Source: Hyposmocoma kahamanoa (taxonomy: Eukaryota; Arthropoda; Insecta; Lepidoptera; Cosmopterigidae). Taken from it: 64,000 nt of DNA. The translations under genes and the position numbers were made by a program. Numbering within the stretch: the first letter of the stretch is position 1; each line of letters begins with the position of its first letter. The stretch lies in assembly GCF_003589595.1 (NCBI RefSeq), contig NW_020654810.1, positions 22,914,832 to 22,978,831 of the forward strand, read 5' to 3'. Under the pieces are notes generated by a model. The model searched no databases, was not told the DNA's origin, and was given only the letters and a program-made list of their open reading frames with translations. Shown here piece after piece: positions 1 through 11,055 of the stretch.

Positions 1-165
1 CTACGTCATTTTCACAAAACTTTTTAAATATCGTTTTTACGGATTGGATTCGAGGCTTTACGATTGACTTAATCTCGCGTGAAATCATCTTATTCTTTGA
101 TATTATCCCATGTAACTGGCTGAAGAAATATCTTACTGCAAGTTCCTAGTCAGTTTCCAACACAG

Positions 166-179
166 GTTTCCAAGACGAC
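166..179 (+). promoter_or_regulatory. Degenerate X-box-like site upstream of exon A
   Basis: The sequence GTTTCCAAGACGAC sits 111 bases before the exon A start codon. It is the counterpart of the good X-box at 2728-2741 but has two changes in the right half-site (GACGAC instead of GGCAAC). RFX proteins bind such sites in promoters of ciliary genes. With the damaged half-site, binding here is expected to be weaker (inference). Confidence 0.45.
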
Positions 180-289
180 GTGTAAACTGTGAGAAGACGT
201 CTCTGTACCGCGAGAATTCTACTTTATTTCCTCGTTTTAAATGTTGGCGAAGTAATTAATTGTAGATTGAGTGTTGTAAGTTGTGAAGA

Positions 290-370
290 ATGGCTGAGGA
301 AGGCGCACCGGCAGCTGCTGCTCCAAGCCAGCCGGCGGCTGATGTTATTCATACATACCCACTTGTAAGG
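290..370 (+). CDS. Dnal4: Dynein light chain 4, alternative first coding exon A
   Basis: This exon encodes 27 residues beginning MAEEGAPAAA and ending HTYPLVR, then a GTAAGT donor at 371. The end matches the start of the DNAL4 domain (the human protein has QTFPLVRHSDMPEEMR). Spliced in phase 0 to 10683-10931 it gives a 109-residue protein, close to the usual 105. The alanine-rich head is outside the conserved dynein light chain fold, so it would change only the N-terminus. A second, related first exon lies at 2858-2929. Which of them is used in which tissue cannot be seen from sequence. Confidence 0.85.
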
Positions 371-1033
371 GTAAGTCTATGAGTTCCATATAAATCTCCA
401 AAATCCAGTTAAATCTGTATTTCAGACAGTTTATTCAATTGCTTACATCTAATTACTTAAAACAGCTTGGTCTATTTTAAGAACATAATCAAACAAACAA
501 TTTCATTTAAAATTAAGTGCTTTTAAAAAAATACTCTGGTATTACATACAGCGACGTCAGTCAATTATTTTAGGATACAAGTTTAGGTTTTTAACCCCCG
601 ACACAAAAAGGAGGAATTATACGTTTGAAGCATTTGTCTGTGTGTCTACCTATGGTACCGTAGCTCACTGCTCTCAAAGCTTTTTTTATTTAAAGACTAA
701 TTTAACAAGGATAGCTCTTAGCTGTATGATGAACATCTGTTCAGCTGTATAAAGACTATTTGGCTCTATTCTCAGTTAGAGAAGAAATCTATCATAAAAT
801 GTATATTTGTTTTACCACTAGTCCGATCGACTTGAAATTTAGTATAGGTACTATAGAAATCCAATAACATTATTTTTATATGGTGACCTTGATTTGACGC
901 TGTTATTAGGACAGTCCGTCCGTAGAGTACCCAATTTCTCAACTATTCACAGTAGAGTATAGTGTTTGAGCTCTTTAAATTGGTTTTTTAGCTTACGAAT
1001 GGCACTGGTGCGTTCAAGGTTTACGTGTACGTC

Positions 1034-1425
1034 TTTTTTATAATATCTAGTGGCGGGACGAACAATCTGATAGTAAGCTACACGCCTGTCCGTAATAGTT
1101 GCAGCGCCACTCAGAGCTTTAAATCGCAAAGATCTGAGGGGCACTGCCACCGCGCCCGTCTCTTTGAGGTAAAAGTTGACAAGTCTCATGCGCCTGTAAT
1201 TTCACCAGCACCCTTACCCTTCTAAGCCGGAACATAGTAATACTGACATTACTGCTTGGCGGCAGAGATAGGTAATGTGACAGTACTTCTTCTACTTATT
1301 TTTTTTATTTGCCAATAATTAACTGTTTCATTTAGCATTATAAGCAATGTTACTTCCCTAATTGTAGTTTTAGTCTAAGTTTTATTAGTTCACCAACAAC
1401 TGGTGAACTAATAATAAAAACTTTG
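1034..1425 (-). repeat. Repeat L copy, poly-A side at 1034
   Basis: This dispersed family reads, in its own sense, through CAGCACCCTTACC-like words (in reverse), ends in TTAGTATTATAAAA and a run of A, and recurs about a dozen times in the window. The A-rich end and 5' truncations suggest a non-LTR retrotransposon 3' end or a SINE; no coding region is left. This copy shares an extra stretch (1290-1425) only with the copy at 3796-4180. Confidence 0.7.
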
Positions 1426-2727
1426 AATGACATTCATATTTAGTATGTACAAAATTTAGTATGTATAACACATTCTGATTAATGGAGTTCATTATTACGC
1501 CCCCATGATATAATAAGGCCATATCCGTAAAATCACAACTTTTCAGGAGAGAAGTTTAAAGATTCTAGGAATAAAATTAGCGTTAACTTTTTTATACTTA
1601 AATAGATTGTTATAACATTTCACATATAGGTAAATACTTTTCGTTTCATGTATTTCTTTATGACTTTCATGTGATAAAAACATTTTTGAAGTATGATCAC
1701 ATGTGGCTTTATTGGATCAAGATGCAATTTTTCCTAAGGTTAATTTTTGGCCCAATTAAAACTATGTAATTGAAGAAGGAACTGACAAAGAATGACTAGT
1801 AATTAGTTTCTAAGTCGTATCTAATGTACGTCATTGAATTTGATTATTGAACATCCAAAGTTGGATCGATATTCTAGAGTCTTGTTAAGATTTTCAACGA
1901 AAACTCAACAAAATTTTTTCGATGACACTATTCCAAAACAGTATTTGAGTGTTTAATTGAGCAGCAATTATGTGGAAAAGAGTAGCTATACCATTGAAAT
2001 TTGGCTGTGGCTATCACAGTGATACATGATGATTACATAGCTTAATAATCATATTTACATAATCTCGCAAATCTATAAATTTCTACGTTATTTGTCATCG
2101 ATTCCAAATGTATTATTGATTTGAAATATTATGTTCCCATTTCGTTTTCGTGTCGTTTAAATAAAGAGAAACCTATATTTTCAGGTACGCTTCCTTAACG
2201 GTATGCATCTTTTCTTGTCCTGATACAAGCAGAGTTTTGCGGGACGCTTAAGTACTATTTTGAAATATAATGGTCCCATTTTGTGTTTAAATAAAAAGAA
2301 ACCTGAAAATTTGTACGCTATGCAACTTTTCATTGTCCGGATAAAATCAAAGATTTCGCAGGAAAATAAAATTTGTTCGTGTTTTCATGTCAGAACCAAT
2401 TACAAAATCCAGAAACAAAAATCTTATACATGGTGTCATTTGAACATTAAAAATTCCATGAAATACCTTTCAGACGACAAAACTTTATAAATACAAAATT
2501 TGTCCAAAATACTTTTAGTAAATCATGCGTAACACTCACTTCTATTAGGCGTGTAAGTTTGTATCGGTATTTGATTAAGGATTTGAGATCATCGAGTAGG
2601 CTCCCACGCGTACCCTGAAGGTCATTTCAAATAAGTAAAATCAAGTAGGTGGCCAGTAGTTTTCGTTTGCACTAGTAGACCACCGCACATGTTGAGAAAA
2701 ATCAATCACATCTTCCCGCCTCCGTCG

Positions 2728-2741
2728 GTTTCCAAGGCAAC
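2728..2741 (+). promoter_or_regulatory. Candidate X-box (RFX site) upstream of exon B
   Basis: GTTTCCAAGGCAAC fits the RFX X-box pattern of two half-sites (GTTNCC and GGCAAC) with a two-base centre; only the centre (AA rather than AT) departs from the ideal. It lies 117 bases before the exon B start codon, the usual place for X-boxes in ciliary gene promoters. That the gene is a DNAL4 homologue makes an RFX site plausible. Confidence 0.65.
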
Positions 2742-2857
2742 GGGTAAACAGTGGGGAGACGACGTTGATCCGCGCGCAACGTGTGTTGTGTTTCTCCTTT
2801 TAACTATTTGCGAAGTAATTGTAAGTTTTATTGGTAATAAGTGCTGTTTTCTGAAAA

Positions 2858-2929
2858 ATGGCTGACGATGGCGCAGCGGCTCCTACGACAACAGTCGAAA
2901 AGATTGTTCATACATATCCACTTGTAAGG
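2858..2929 (+). CDS. Dnal4: Dynein light chain 4, alternative first coding exon B
   Basis: This exon encodes 24 residues, MADDGAAAPTT to VHTYPLVR, followed by a GTAAGT donor at 2930. It joins 10683-10931 in phase 0 to give 106 residues. The last seven residues are identical to those of exon A, and the 150 bases upstream align with those upstream of exon A (shared GGTTTCCAAG, GTAAAC and GCGAAGTAATT words). The simplest reading is a duplicated promoter plus first exon, both feeding the same downstream exon. An alternative is that one copy is a relic; both have intact start codons and donors. Confidence 0.85.
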
Positions 2930-3795
2930 GTAAGTCCATAGATTTGAATACGATGAAAAACAGAATGACTTAAAATTTAATGTCAACAAATTCGTCAACG
3001 AATTTTGATAATTCACAAACTTAAATCTCCATTTAAGTGCATTAAATGCACTGCTATTACAAGTGCTATAACTCCAAATAAGTGAAATTCAAGATTATAC
3101 TATTTGCGGAACGTAAAATTTTAATATCTACACGTCAATACAACCGTTGTTAGAATATTGTGAGAAACAATTGAAAGATATCTACTTAACTCAAAATGAG
3201 ACAAACTTTTTGTGAGTTAATGCTGGACAAAACATAGTTTACTCAAAAATAATTATTTCCCTTTTATTTTTAAATGTATTTGGCAAGTAGGAAATGGTTT
3301 AGATGTCTGTAATAAACTTTAGCCTATACATAAAATTAAATAGGAAATTATTATTATTATTTTCAAACAAACGAACGTTTCGGGCCCTTCACAGGTTCCA
3401 TGGTCATGGCTGACTGAGATAGTAAAGTCACCAACCATTTATATCTAATCCAAATTTTTCACTATACTTAAAAGTTATTAATCAAATACCTTATTTTTAA
3501 ATTTTCCAAAGTACACTCCAATTTACTTATATTTTATTTTTACAATATGAATTTTAATTAAATTAAATTTATGAATAAGTAATAGTGAGTAATTCGTTTC
3601 TTATCGATTCTGCAAAAAAATACAGTTTTAGAGTTAATACACTAGTGTATTAACAGTGCAATATGACCTCGTCAGTTTTGTTAAATACTGTTAAGTATTT
3701 TTCGTATCTGTTTTTTTTCTTTTTTGTTATTAAATAACTAAACATTTTTTTAATATTTAATCTTACTTAATCACGTGTTTACAATTAAAGATTGC

Positions 3796-4180
3796 GGTAT
3801 TTTTTTATAATATCAAGTGACTGGACGAATAAGTCATGCACCTGATGGTAAGCTACATGCCTGTCCATAACAGTTGCAGTCACTCAGAGCTTTAAATCGC
3901 AAAGATCTGAGGGGCCACCGCGCCCGTCTCCCTGGGGTCAAAGTTGACAAGTCCCATGCGCCTGTAATTTCACCAGCACCCTTACCCTTCTAAACCGGAA
4001 CATAGTAATGCTGACATTACTGCTTGCGGCAGAAATAGGTAATGTGACAGTTCTTTTTCTACTTATTTTTTTTTTTATTTGCCAATAATTAACTGTTTCA
4101 TTTAGCATTATAAGCAATGTTACTTCCCTAATTGTAGTTTTAGTTTAAGCAGTTGTTGGTGAAGTAATAAAAAGGACTAT
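3796..4180 (-). repeat. Repeat L copy, arm 1 of an inverted pair
   Basis: Same family as 1034-1425, including the extra flank with ATTATAAGCAATGTTACTTC that other copies lack. A copy in the opposite direction begins 50 bases further on, so the two could pair in a transcript of the Dnal4 intron. Confidence 0.7.
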
Positions 4181-4229
4181 GAATGACTTAAGATGACGAA
4201 TAATTTTAGTAGTTAGCTCCCTGTGAGTT

Positions 4230-4515
4230 CGTCTAAGGTAGTAGTACCTACCTTACCTATTTCTGCCGCCAAGCATTAATACGAGCATACGAGCAATACT
4301 GCGTTCCAGTTTTGAAGGGTAAGGGTGCTGGTAAAATTACAGGCACCTGAGACTTATCAACTTATGCCTCAGGGTGGCGGTCGCAGTTCTAGTGCCTATG
4401 ATGTCTTTGCTATTTAAAGCTCTGAGTGGCACTGGAACTGTTATGCACAGGCGTGTCGTTTACCATCAGGCGCACGACTTGCTCGTTCCATCACTTAGTA
4501 TAATAAAAAAAAAAA
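4230..4515 (+). repeat. Repeat L copy, arm 2 of an inverted pair
   Basis: Plus-strand copy ending TTAGTATAATAAAAAAAA at about 4515, facing the copy at 3796-4180. Confidence 0.7.
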
Positions 4516-5637
4516 TATTTTTTCTTGTGTACACAATCTATACAAGTTGTAATTTTTTTGTGAAAAATATTGACAGACATAACATTAAACACGAAAAATA
4601 AAAATAAAGTAGCTGTTCTTGATAGTCGTCTTCACAAATTCATTTAAGGGGTAATATATACGCTTCTGTAAAAAGATTCCAGTTGATATACAAAATTTGC
4701 CATTCCAGAGGTTTAAAACTATAGTGAAACTAAAATATAAACTTCTGCGTACTTGGATGACAAAAATCCGTTTAGCTCATGGAGGTAGTCTCGAATTGAT
4801 GTTTGAAAACTAAAAATTAATATATTGTAAATGTTAAATGTTTACAAATGTTATTTACAAAGAGCAACCCCTAGAGTTTCTTGCTCATTCTTCTCAGGGG
4901 AATCTGCCTTACGAATGAGCGGTAGAGTTTAACCATATTGTGACGATTTCAAGTGTAATAATGCTTACCTATGACATAAAGATTACTTTGATTTTGATTT
5001 TCGATTTTGAATCATAGTTGTAACTTTTACACTGTCCATTAATTTATTCCGCTTATTGCCAATGTTTAACATACCTACATTAATTTCCTAAGGACGTTAT
5101 CGTTGCATTGTGCCGATGTCGATAAATGGATGATTCAGGGTACGCCTTGGTGTAATAAATCATACGTCAAAAGTGTTTTTATCACATGAAACAAATCATG
5201 TGTACGTGAAATTTCATAACCCTACAATTTTAAACACAAAAAAGTTAATGTCTAATTTCGTTCGCAAAATCTTTACACCTGAAAAGTTGTCATTTTGCAG
5301 ATGTGTCCTTATTACACCAACGGTACCTTAATCTTGACTATTTCAACCGCCATATGTAATGTGAGCATTACTGCGATCCAGTTTTGAAGGCTAAGTAAAA
5401 TTACAAGCACATGGAATTTGTCAACTTACGTGTAGACGTGTCACTTAAAACACATAAAAATGGGTGCGATTTGAACTTGACGAAGTGGCACATCTAAATA
5501 CCTACTCAGAAGATAAATATCGTGGGTAAAAGCAGTAGTAACCTGATCTCCTAGTAACGCGCTGTTGCGTTACGTCGCGTCTAACTGTCGCGGACCTTGA
5601 CTTGTCGAAATACTATTTATATTTCTTATGAAAATTA

Positions 5638-5935
5638 AGTTTTTTTTATAATATCAAGTGACGACGACGAACGAACAAGTCGTGCGTGTGATGGTAAGCT
5701 ACATGACCATAACAGTTGCAGTGCCACTCAGAACTTTAAATCGCAAAGATCTGAGGGGCGCTGCCGCTGCGCCCGTCACCCTGAGACATAAGTTGACAAG
5801 TCCCATGTGCCTGTAATTTCACCAGCGCCCTTACCCTTCAAAACTGGAATTTAGTAATGGTGACATTACTGCTTGGCGGCATAAATAGGTAACGTAAGGT
5901 ACTACCCTGGACAAACTTTTTCACAAGGAGTTCTA
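5638..5935 (-). repeat. Repeat L copy
   Basis: Minus-strand copy with the TTTTTTTATAATATCAAGTG end at 5641 and the CAAGGAGTTCTACTGC start near 5935. It is followed at once by a SINE-B element. Confidence 0.7.
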
Positions 5936-5989
5936 CTGCTACTAATGTAGACATGTTATCGTATTTCATTAGTCCCAAATACTAACAAA

Positions 5990-6292
5990 TATTAATTAAA
6001 TTTTTATTGAATTGATATTCAATTATTTTTTGTGAAATTACTCCACTAGTTTATTATAATTATTAATACAAAGATCGAACACGCAGAAAAAATTCCTTCG
6101 ATCCGGTCGGATTCGAACCGACGTCTTCTTGCATACCGTGCCAGACGCTATACCACCTAAGCCGCGGAACGAACCAACGTACCTCACGAATTTTTCTATG
6201 TGCTTGCATCGTGTCTTTGTACTTGGTCTTTCAAAGACTTTTTAGTCGTAGCGCCATCTATGAGAAATTTTGACAGATTTATCACCCAGTTA
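5990..6292 (-). repeat. SINE-B, tRNA-like repeat
   Basis: Read on the minus strand it contains a tRNA-like core with a box A (GCGGCTTAGGTGG-like) and a box B (GGTTCGAATCC), then a tail with ACTAGTGGAGTAATTTCAC and the small hairpin TTGAATATCAATTCAA. A second good copy is at 37850-38150 on the plus strand. The tRNA-like part lies in the middle rather than at the 5' end, which suggests a composite element. Confidence 0.7.
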
Positions 6293-6379
6293 GTACCTTT
6301 ACAGCTACCAGTCCTGGCGAGACATGTCGCTATTCACTGTATTAATTAAAATTAATTAAATTTAATTAATACAGTGAAC

Positions 6380-6729
6380 GACACTTAGGATCGTATTCTA
6401 GAACTCTACTCATTGCTCAAGTCAAGACTTGAGTATGATTCAAAGCACTAGAAATCATACTCAAGTCCAAATTAGGGTCGTATTTCCAGTGCTTGAAATC
6501 ATACTCAAGTCTGCTCAAATCCTGACTTGAGCATTGAGTACAGTTCTGGAAACGACCCTTAGGGTCGTATTCTAGAACTCTACTCAATGCTCAATTCAGA
6601 TTTGAGTATGGTTTAAAGCACTCAAAATCATACTCAAGTCCCTGCCATTAAGGTCGTATTTCCAGTACTTGTGTTGCCAGTGCAATCCTGACTTGAGCAT
6701 TGAATAGAGTTCTAGAATACGACTCTTAG
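6380..6729. repeat. Two tandem foldback units
   Basis: Each unit starts with GGTCGTATTCTAGAACTC and ends with its inverse, and contains several inverted copies of CATACTCAAGTC. The first runs to about 6558 and the second from there to 6729. It looks like a head-to-tail dimer of a palindromic MITE, sitting directly after the palindromic AT stretch at 6343-6372. Confidence 0.65.
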
Positions 6730-7031
6730 TGTGTTGTTTCTCAGTGTGTTATAGCAACATCTGCCAATTGACAAATTTGACAAAATTCTAAGACAAATTC
6801 CTTATATCCGGCTTGACTAAACCACTTCACTTGGCAATTGAGCTACGGAACGTGTTAGCAGACCTTACTAATTTGTATGATGCGCTTGCTATAGATGTTT
6901 GTTTTTGGTTTTAACGGCTTTTTGCCGTTCCGCCACTTGTGAGAAAACTATGAAAGTGTTTTTCTTTTCTCAGCCAAGGACCTTATACCAGGGGCTTTGT
7001 CGCTAATTTCGCTTTATTAATAGCAATATTT

Positions 7032-7775
7032 ATTTATATGTTTTTTTGTGAAAGTACTCCACTCGTTTGTTGTTATTTGTATCAGTCTTTTACTTAGCAT
7101 GTCACCTTTAACGTTTATATCGACGTCGGAAAGAATTTTGTCTTTCCTCTCTTCCGGAAATTATTTGTTCGCTTTCCGGCGTCGATATTTGTGAGGACCA
7201 GCGCCTAGCGACTGACACAGAATTATTAGTGGCGTTGTACAGGTCCTCGCGTGTTCAGGTGTAGGGACACGCTGCGCACGACAAAAGATGTACCATTGAC
7301 TGGGGAGGGCCACCATACATAATATGCGCTCGCCGAGCTATAACTCCACCTGTGCATGCTCTCCTTGATTCGGCTGACTTGGGTCTGCATAGTCCCAATC
7401 TAATATCTGAATAGGTTCAGAGACTTCCAAGTCGGTCAAGGTAGATCATGCCCAGGAGGGAGGTGCTCCGACATCGGAATGAGTGATGCCGTGGGATATT
7501 TCTTCTTCCAGAGACTTTTCGGACTTTGCTAGTTTCCCCGTCCAGAGGGAATACTTCTTTAATGAATCTATGGCTACTCTTTAGCCTCCGGGTTACCGGC
7601 GCGTGATAGTGTAAGTGGTTTCGCGGATTATTATAGTCGCTCTTTAACGTTTCAGAGAGCCCTAGCCCCGTCTCTGCGGACGTCCGGAATGGCAACATGA
7701 GCCAAAGCAAACGGATATTTGTATCAAATTATAACAACAAACTAGTAGAGTGCTTTCACAAAAAATGTATAAATA
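7032..7775. repeat. Composite repeat with inverted SINE-B-like tails
   Basis: TTTTTTGTGAAAGTACTCCA at 7044 and its inverse near 7772 (ACTAGTAGAGTGCTTTCAC) frame about 700 bases. Both arms resemble the SINE-B tail. The interior (7190-7690) is GC-richer than its surroundings and has no recognisable protein; the 97-codon minus-strand frame at 7417-7710 matches no family I know. Confidence 0.5.
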
Positions 7776-7835
7776 AATATTTCAGTTTAAATACTCTAAA
7801 TAGTTACGTACGGTACGAAATTTATGTACACGCAT

Positions 7836-7853
7836 GCACGCTCGCACGCACGC

Positions 7854-7930
<77 letters not shown>

Positions 7931-7940
7931 CACACGCAAG
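7836..7940. repeat. (CACG)n microsatellite
   Basis: About 25 near-perfect CACG tetranucleotides. The threonine/arginine/histidine reading frames across it are artefacts of the repeat. Confidence 0.95.
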
Positions 7941-8274
7941 CACGCACTCCTGTAGACCACACTTTACCAACCTAAACCTAATACACTACTATCACTGTAC
8001 TTCTTGGAACTGCAAATTTTGTAAAAAAAAACACATTTCAATATTTGAATAATTTAAAAGTGAGCGCCGCAAAAACATTTTAACCATTCCTACATGTAAT
8101 TGAATGTTGTGCAGAAATAGCTCATATCACCGGGCTGTACCTACTCATTTACAACAAAATATCAGATGCAATAAAAATCAATGACAAATATGAAACCTTT
8201 AAAAGTAAAGTCAACTCACTAATGATCTCAACTAGTTATTACTCAGTAGAAGAGCTCTTATCAGATAGAATGGT

Positions 8275-8455
8275 GAAATTACAGGCACATGGGACTTGTC
8301 AACTTATGTCTCAGGGTGTCGGGCGCAGAGGCACTGCCTCTCAGATCTTTGTGATTTAAAGGTCTGAGTGACACTGCTACTGTTAGGGACAGGCGTAGCG
8401 CTTACTACCAGGCACACGACTTGTTCGTACCGTCACTTAGTATTATAAAAAAAAA
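8275..8455 (+). repeat. Repeat L copy, 5'-truncated
   Basis: Plus-strand copy starting at GGTGAAATTACAGGCAC and ending CACTTAGTATTATAAAAAA. Confidence 0.7.
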
Positions 8456-9339
8456 GACGTGTAAATGTTCAATCTCTCGGCAACATTATGTTTAGTTTTA
8501 ATATGACATGAATATAATTTGGAAATATAATTTGAAAATTTAATTTAATCATGTAATTTTAGAAAACCAATTATAGACATTTTAAATTATGTGATGGCTT
8601 AAGATAGACGTAGATTTCATATAAAATTTATTTAAAAAATGTATATTGCAACACCTTAACAGGGTCCATGTTTATATAAGTTTGTATGTACTATTCATGA
8701 TGCAATAAATAAATACATAAATAGTTTTTTTATGGTACGGCATTTTAATTTTATTGTTCAATTGGCATTTTAAATTGTCCATTGCCATTTGATCGTATGC
8801 CTACGTACTATTGCTATGACCGTAGGCACCATTGTGTGCATGCACTATTTCTATGTATGTATTTCCCCTGGCACATGTAAGTGTTTTCTCAATTTCTCTA
8901 GAAATTAAACGTTAAAACCGTAAGATCACTCGTGTAAACAACCATTTGAGTATAAAGCGGGTTCCACATTTACAAGTGGATTTGACGGCATTGTTTGTTT
9001 TGGCAGGTGCTCTCTATCCAAACGTGGTTAAAATATTCCGTTTCTCTAGGATACACAATAGGCAGCGAAAGAACCTCAGCGTTATGCTTCAATCTTAAAA
9101 CATTCCGTATTAGAAAATGTTGAGTTTATTTTCACAATCTATCTTTAACTTCATTTCCTATTGATTGTTTACCTCAGACAATCGTTTGAAGATTGACGTG
9201 GTTTTCCTTGAAGCGTAGGCTCCGTAGAAATATGACAGAAAATAGGTTGAACCTACTTATCTATTGAGTGAATACATTCAATGACAGGACGAGACAATTG
9301 TATTACTAGTTAAGTTTCAATACCTATACACCTAGGAGT

Positions 9340-10605
9340 TTTGTCGGATTTAAATCGCGTGTATTTGTTTTTTGATCAAACAAACCAAAGTTTCGGGCCC
9401 TTTACAGGCCCCATGGTCACGGCTAATGGTGATGATAAAATGATCAACCAGTTATGCTAAAACTAATTAATGCAAAACACGCTATCTTTCACTATAGTTA
9501 CAAAAGTTGTTAATTAAATAGCTTGCTTTTAATTTTCAAAAGACATCCTAATTACGCTACATAAATGCTTTACAATTATTTTATTTTATTTTCAGAATAT
9601 GATTTTAATATTAAAATTTATTTCGAATTAATTAAAATATATTACTTAGTACTGTATGTAGTCTTATATCTGCTTAGAATTTTTCGTCAGAGGAAATACT
9701 TTATCCCAAAATGGTGGCACGGAGAAAGCATCTTCCCTGTTGAAATTTTTTTTTAAATTTCAATGGCCTCTCGCAGCATCTTGGCTACATTTAGATCCGA
9801 AAAAATAGTTTCATGTTATCCATGTGACAATCGCAAAAACCTAAGAACTCCATGTGTATAGGTAGGTATTGTTAAGTATGTATGTAGCAGTGACAATGAG
9901 AGTTATTTTCAAAAAAAAACCACAGACTATTAGATGCTAACGCATAAAAAACCGTTGCAACAGAAAGTCGATTGTGCAACAGTCTACACAAATTAACACC
10001 GTAATGTTGTATTGACTCGCCCGCTAATGACTTAACCACAAAAATCACCATCGCAAATACCGAAAATCACAATCACCGAAACATGTACTTGCGAAAAAAA
10101 TAACACTTTAATAACGCATGAACAATTCGCAGACCATTCTTATTTTCAACAAAAACAAATAGTGTAAATTATAGAACGTCATATTTGCAATATTGGTTTC
10201 TTATTTCACGCAATATTTGCCAATGAAATGAGACAATCCACCTTGCTCACTTATTCTGACATTTCCATAGCTTGATCTCTGTCGAGTACCTTTACCAGCT
10301 GCGGTATCATAATATCTTTCAAAGCTACTAAACTATCTATGCATGTTATTACAGAGGTAACCTTACTCTATCTATATATACATTTATTTTTTAAGCTAAA
10401 ACAAAAAGCCTTCAATGAATTTTAGGCAAAAGAAGGTTGTGCACCTAAAGAAAATTATAATCAACTGTCTCAACTCAGTCAACCGTGACCATGAGACCTG
10501 TAAAGGGCCCGAAACGTCGGTTTGTTTGAAAAAACAAATATACGTGATTTAAATTCGGAAAAACAGTTTCATTTCCTATGTGTAACAATCGCGAAAACCT
10601 AAAAA
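9340..10605. repeat. Inverted-repeat element with CGAAAC-containing arms
   Basis: The left arm (about 9345-9430) and right arm (about 10480-10605) are inverted copies sharing TTTCGGGCCCTTTACAGG, CATGGTCACGG and a CAAACAAACC stretch. Related single arms occur at 3360-3520 and 57270-57400, and a more distant one at 39025-39095. The interior has no recognisable gene. Similar arms are common in insect retroelements, possibly Penelope-like; I cannot settle the class. Confidence 0.5.
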
Positions 10606-10682
10606 ATCGATAAAATTATAATCGCTCAAAGAATGTTTGTCGGAGCTTCACTACTTTACCTAATTCAACCGTTTGTTCACAG

Positions 10683-10931
10683 CATACAGACATGTCAGAA
10701 GAGATGCGCAATGAAGCAGTGGAATTAACAGTGACGGCCTGTGAAAAGTTTTCCCAGAACAACGAATTAGCTGCTCGCATGGTGAAAGAAGCCATGGACA
10801 AGAAATTTGGACCAGCGTTTCACGTCGTCGTAGGCGAGAGCTACGGTTTCGAAGTAACCTACGAGTGTACAACGATTTGCTATATTTACTTCGGCGGAAA
10901 TCAAGCCATTTGCATTTGGAAGTGCTCTTGA
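10683..10931 (+). CDS. Dnal4: Dynein light chain 4, axonemal-type; shared last exon
   Basis: After a TTCACAG acceptor this exon encodes 82 residues (HTDMSEEMRNEAVELTV to CIWKCS, then TGA). It covers nearly the whole dynein light chain type 1 domain: VTACEKFSQNN, MDKKFGPAFHVVVGE and the closing strand IYFGGNQAICIWKCS match vertebrate DNAL4 almost word for word. The family binds dynein intermediate chains as a dimer; DNAL4 is the axonemal/ciliary branch. The gene has two possible first exons at 290 and 2858, so intron lengths are about 10.3 kb and 7.8 kb. No clear AATAAA signal lies close behind the stop codon. Confidence 0.93.
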   Translation, partial: HTDMSEEMRNEAVELTVTACEKFSQNNELAARMVKEAMDKKFGPAFHVVVGESYGFEVTYECTTICYIYFGGNQAICIWKCS

Positions 10932-11055
10932 AGACATTTTATTTACATTTTTACCTTTATTAGAGAGTAGAAATAAGGCGTAGTTTGCAAATAGCGACTT
11001 GTTAGGAATTTTTCTACACGATAGGTATTGTATTATACTTTAACGTACGGTATAA

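Larger units (their letters stand above)
371..10682 (+). other. Dnal4 intron, repeat-filled
   Basis: No further Dnal4 exon is visible between the two first exons and the last exon. The stretch holds at least five copies of the poly-A-ended repeat L, two tRNA-like SINE-B regions, a tandem palindrome at 6.4-6.7 kb, a (CACG)n array at 7.8 kb and paired inverted repeats at 3.8-4.5 and 9.35-10.6 kb. The short reading frames inside it have no recognisable protein content. Confidence 0.7.

Noticed and set aside
6095..6175. tRNA gene at the SINE-B core
   Set aside because: The core is repeated at 37985-38065 within a larger shared repeat, and no acceptor stem closes around it.
7836..7940. CRISPR-like array
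   Set aside because: Tetranucleotide microsatellite without spacers; the genome is eukaryotic.
7697..8052. Small proteins rich in Thr-His-Ala-Arg or Cys-Val-Arg-Ala
   Set aside because: These frames are translations of the (CACG)n microsatellite.
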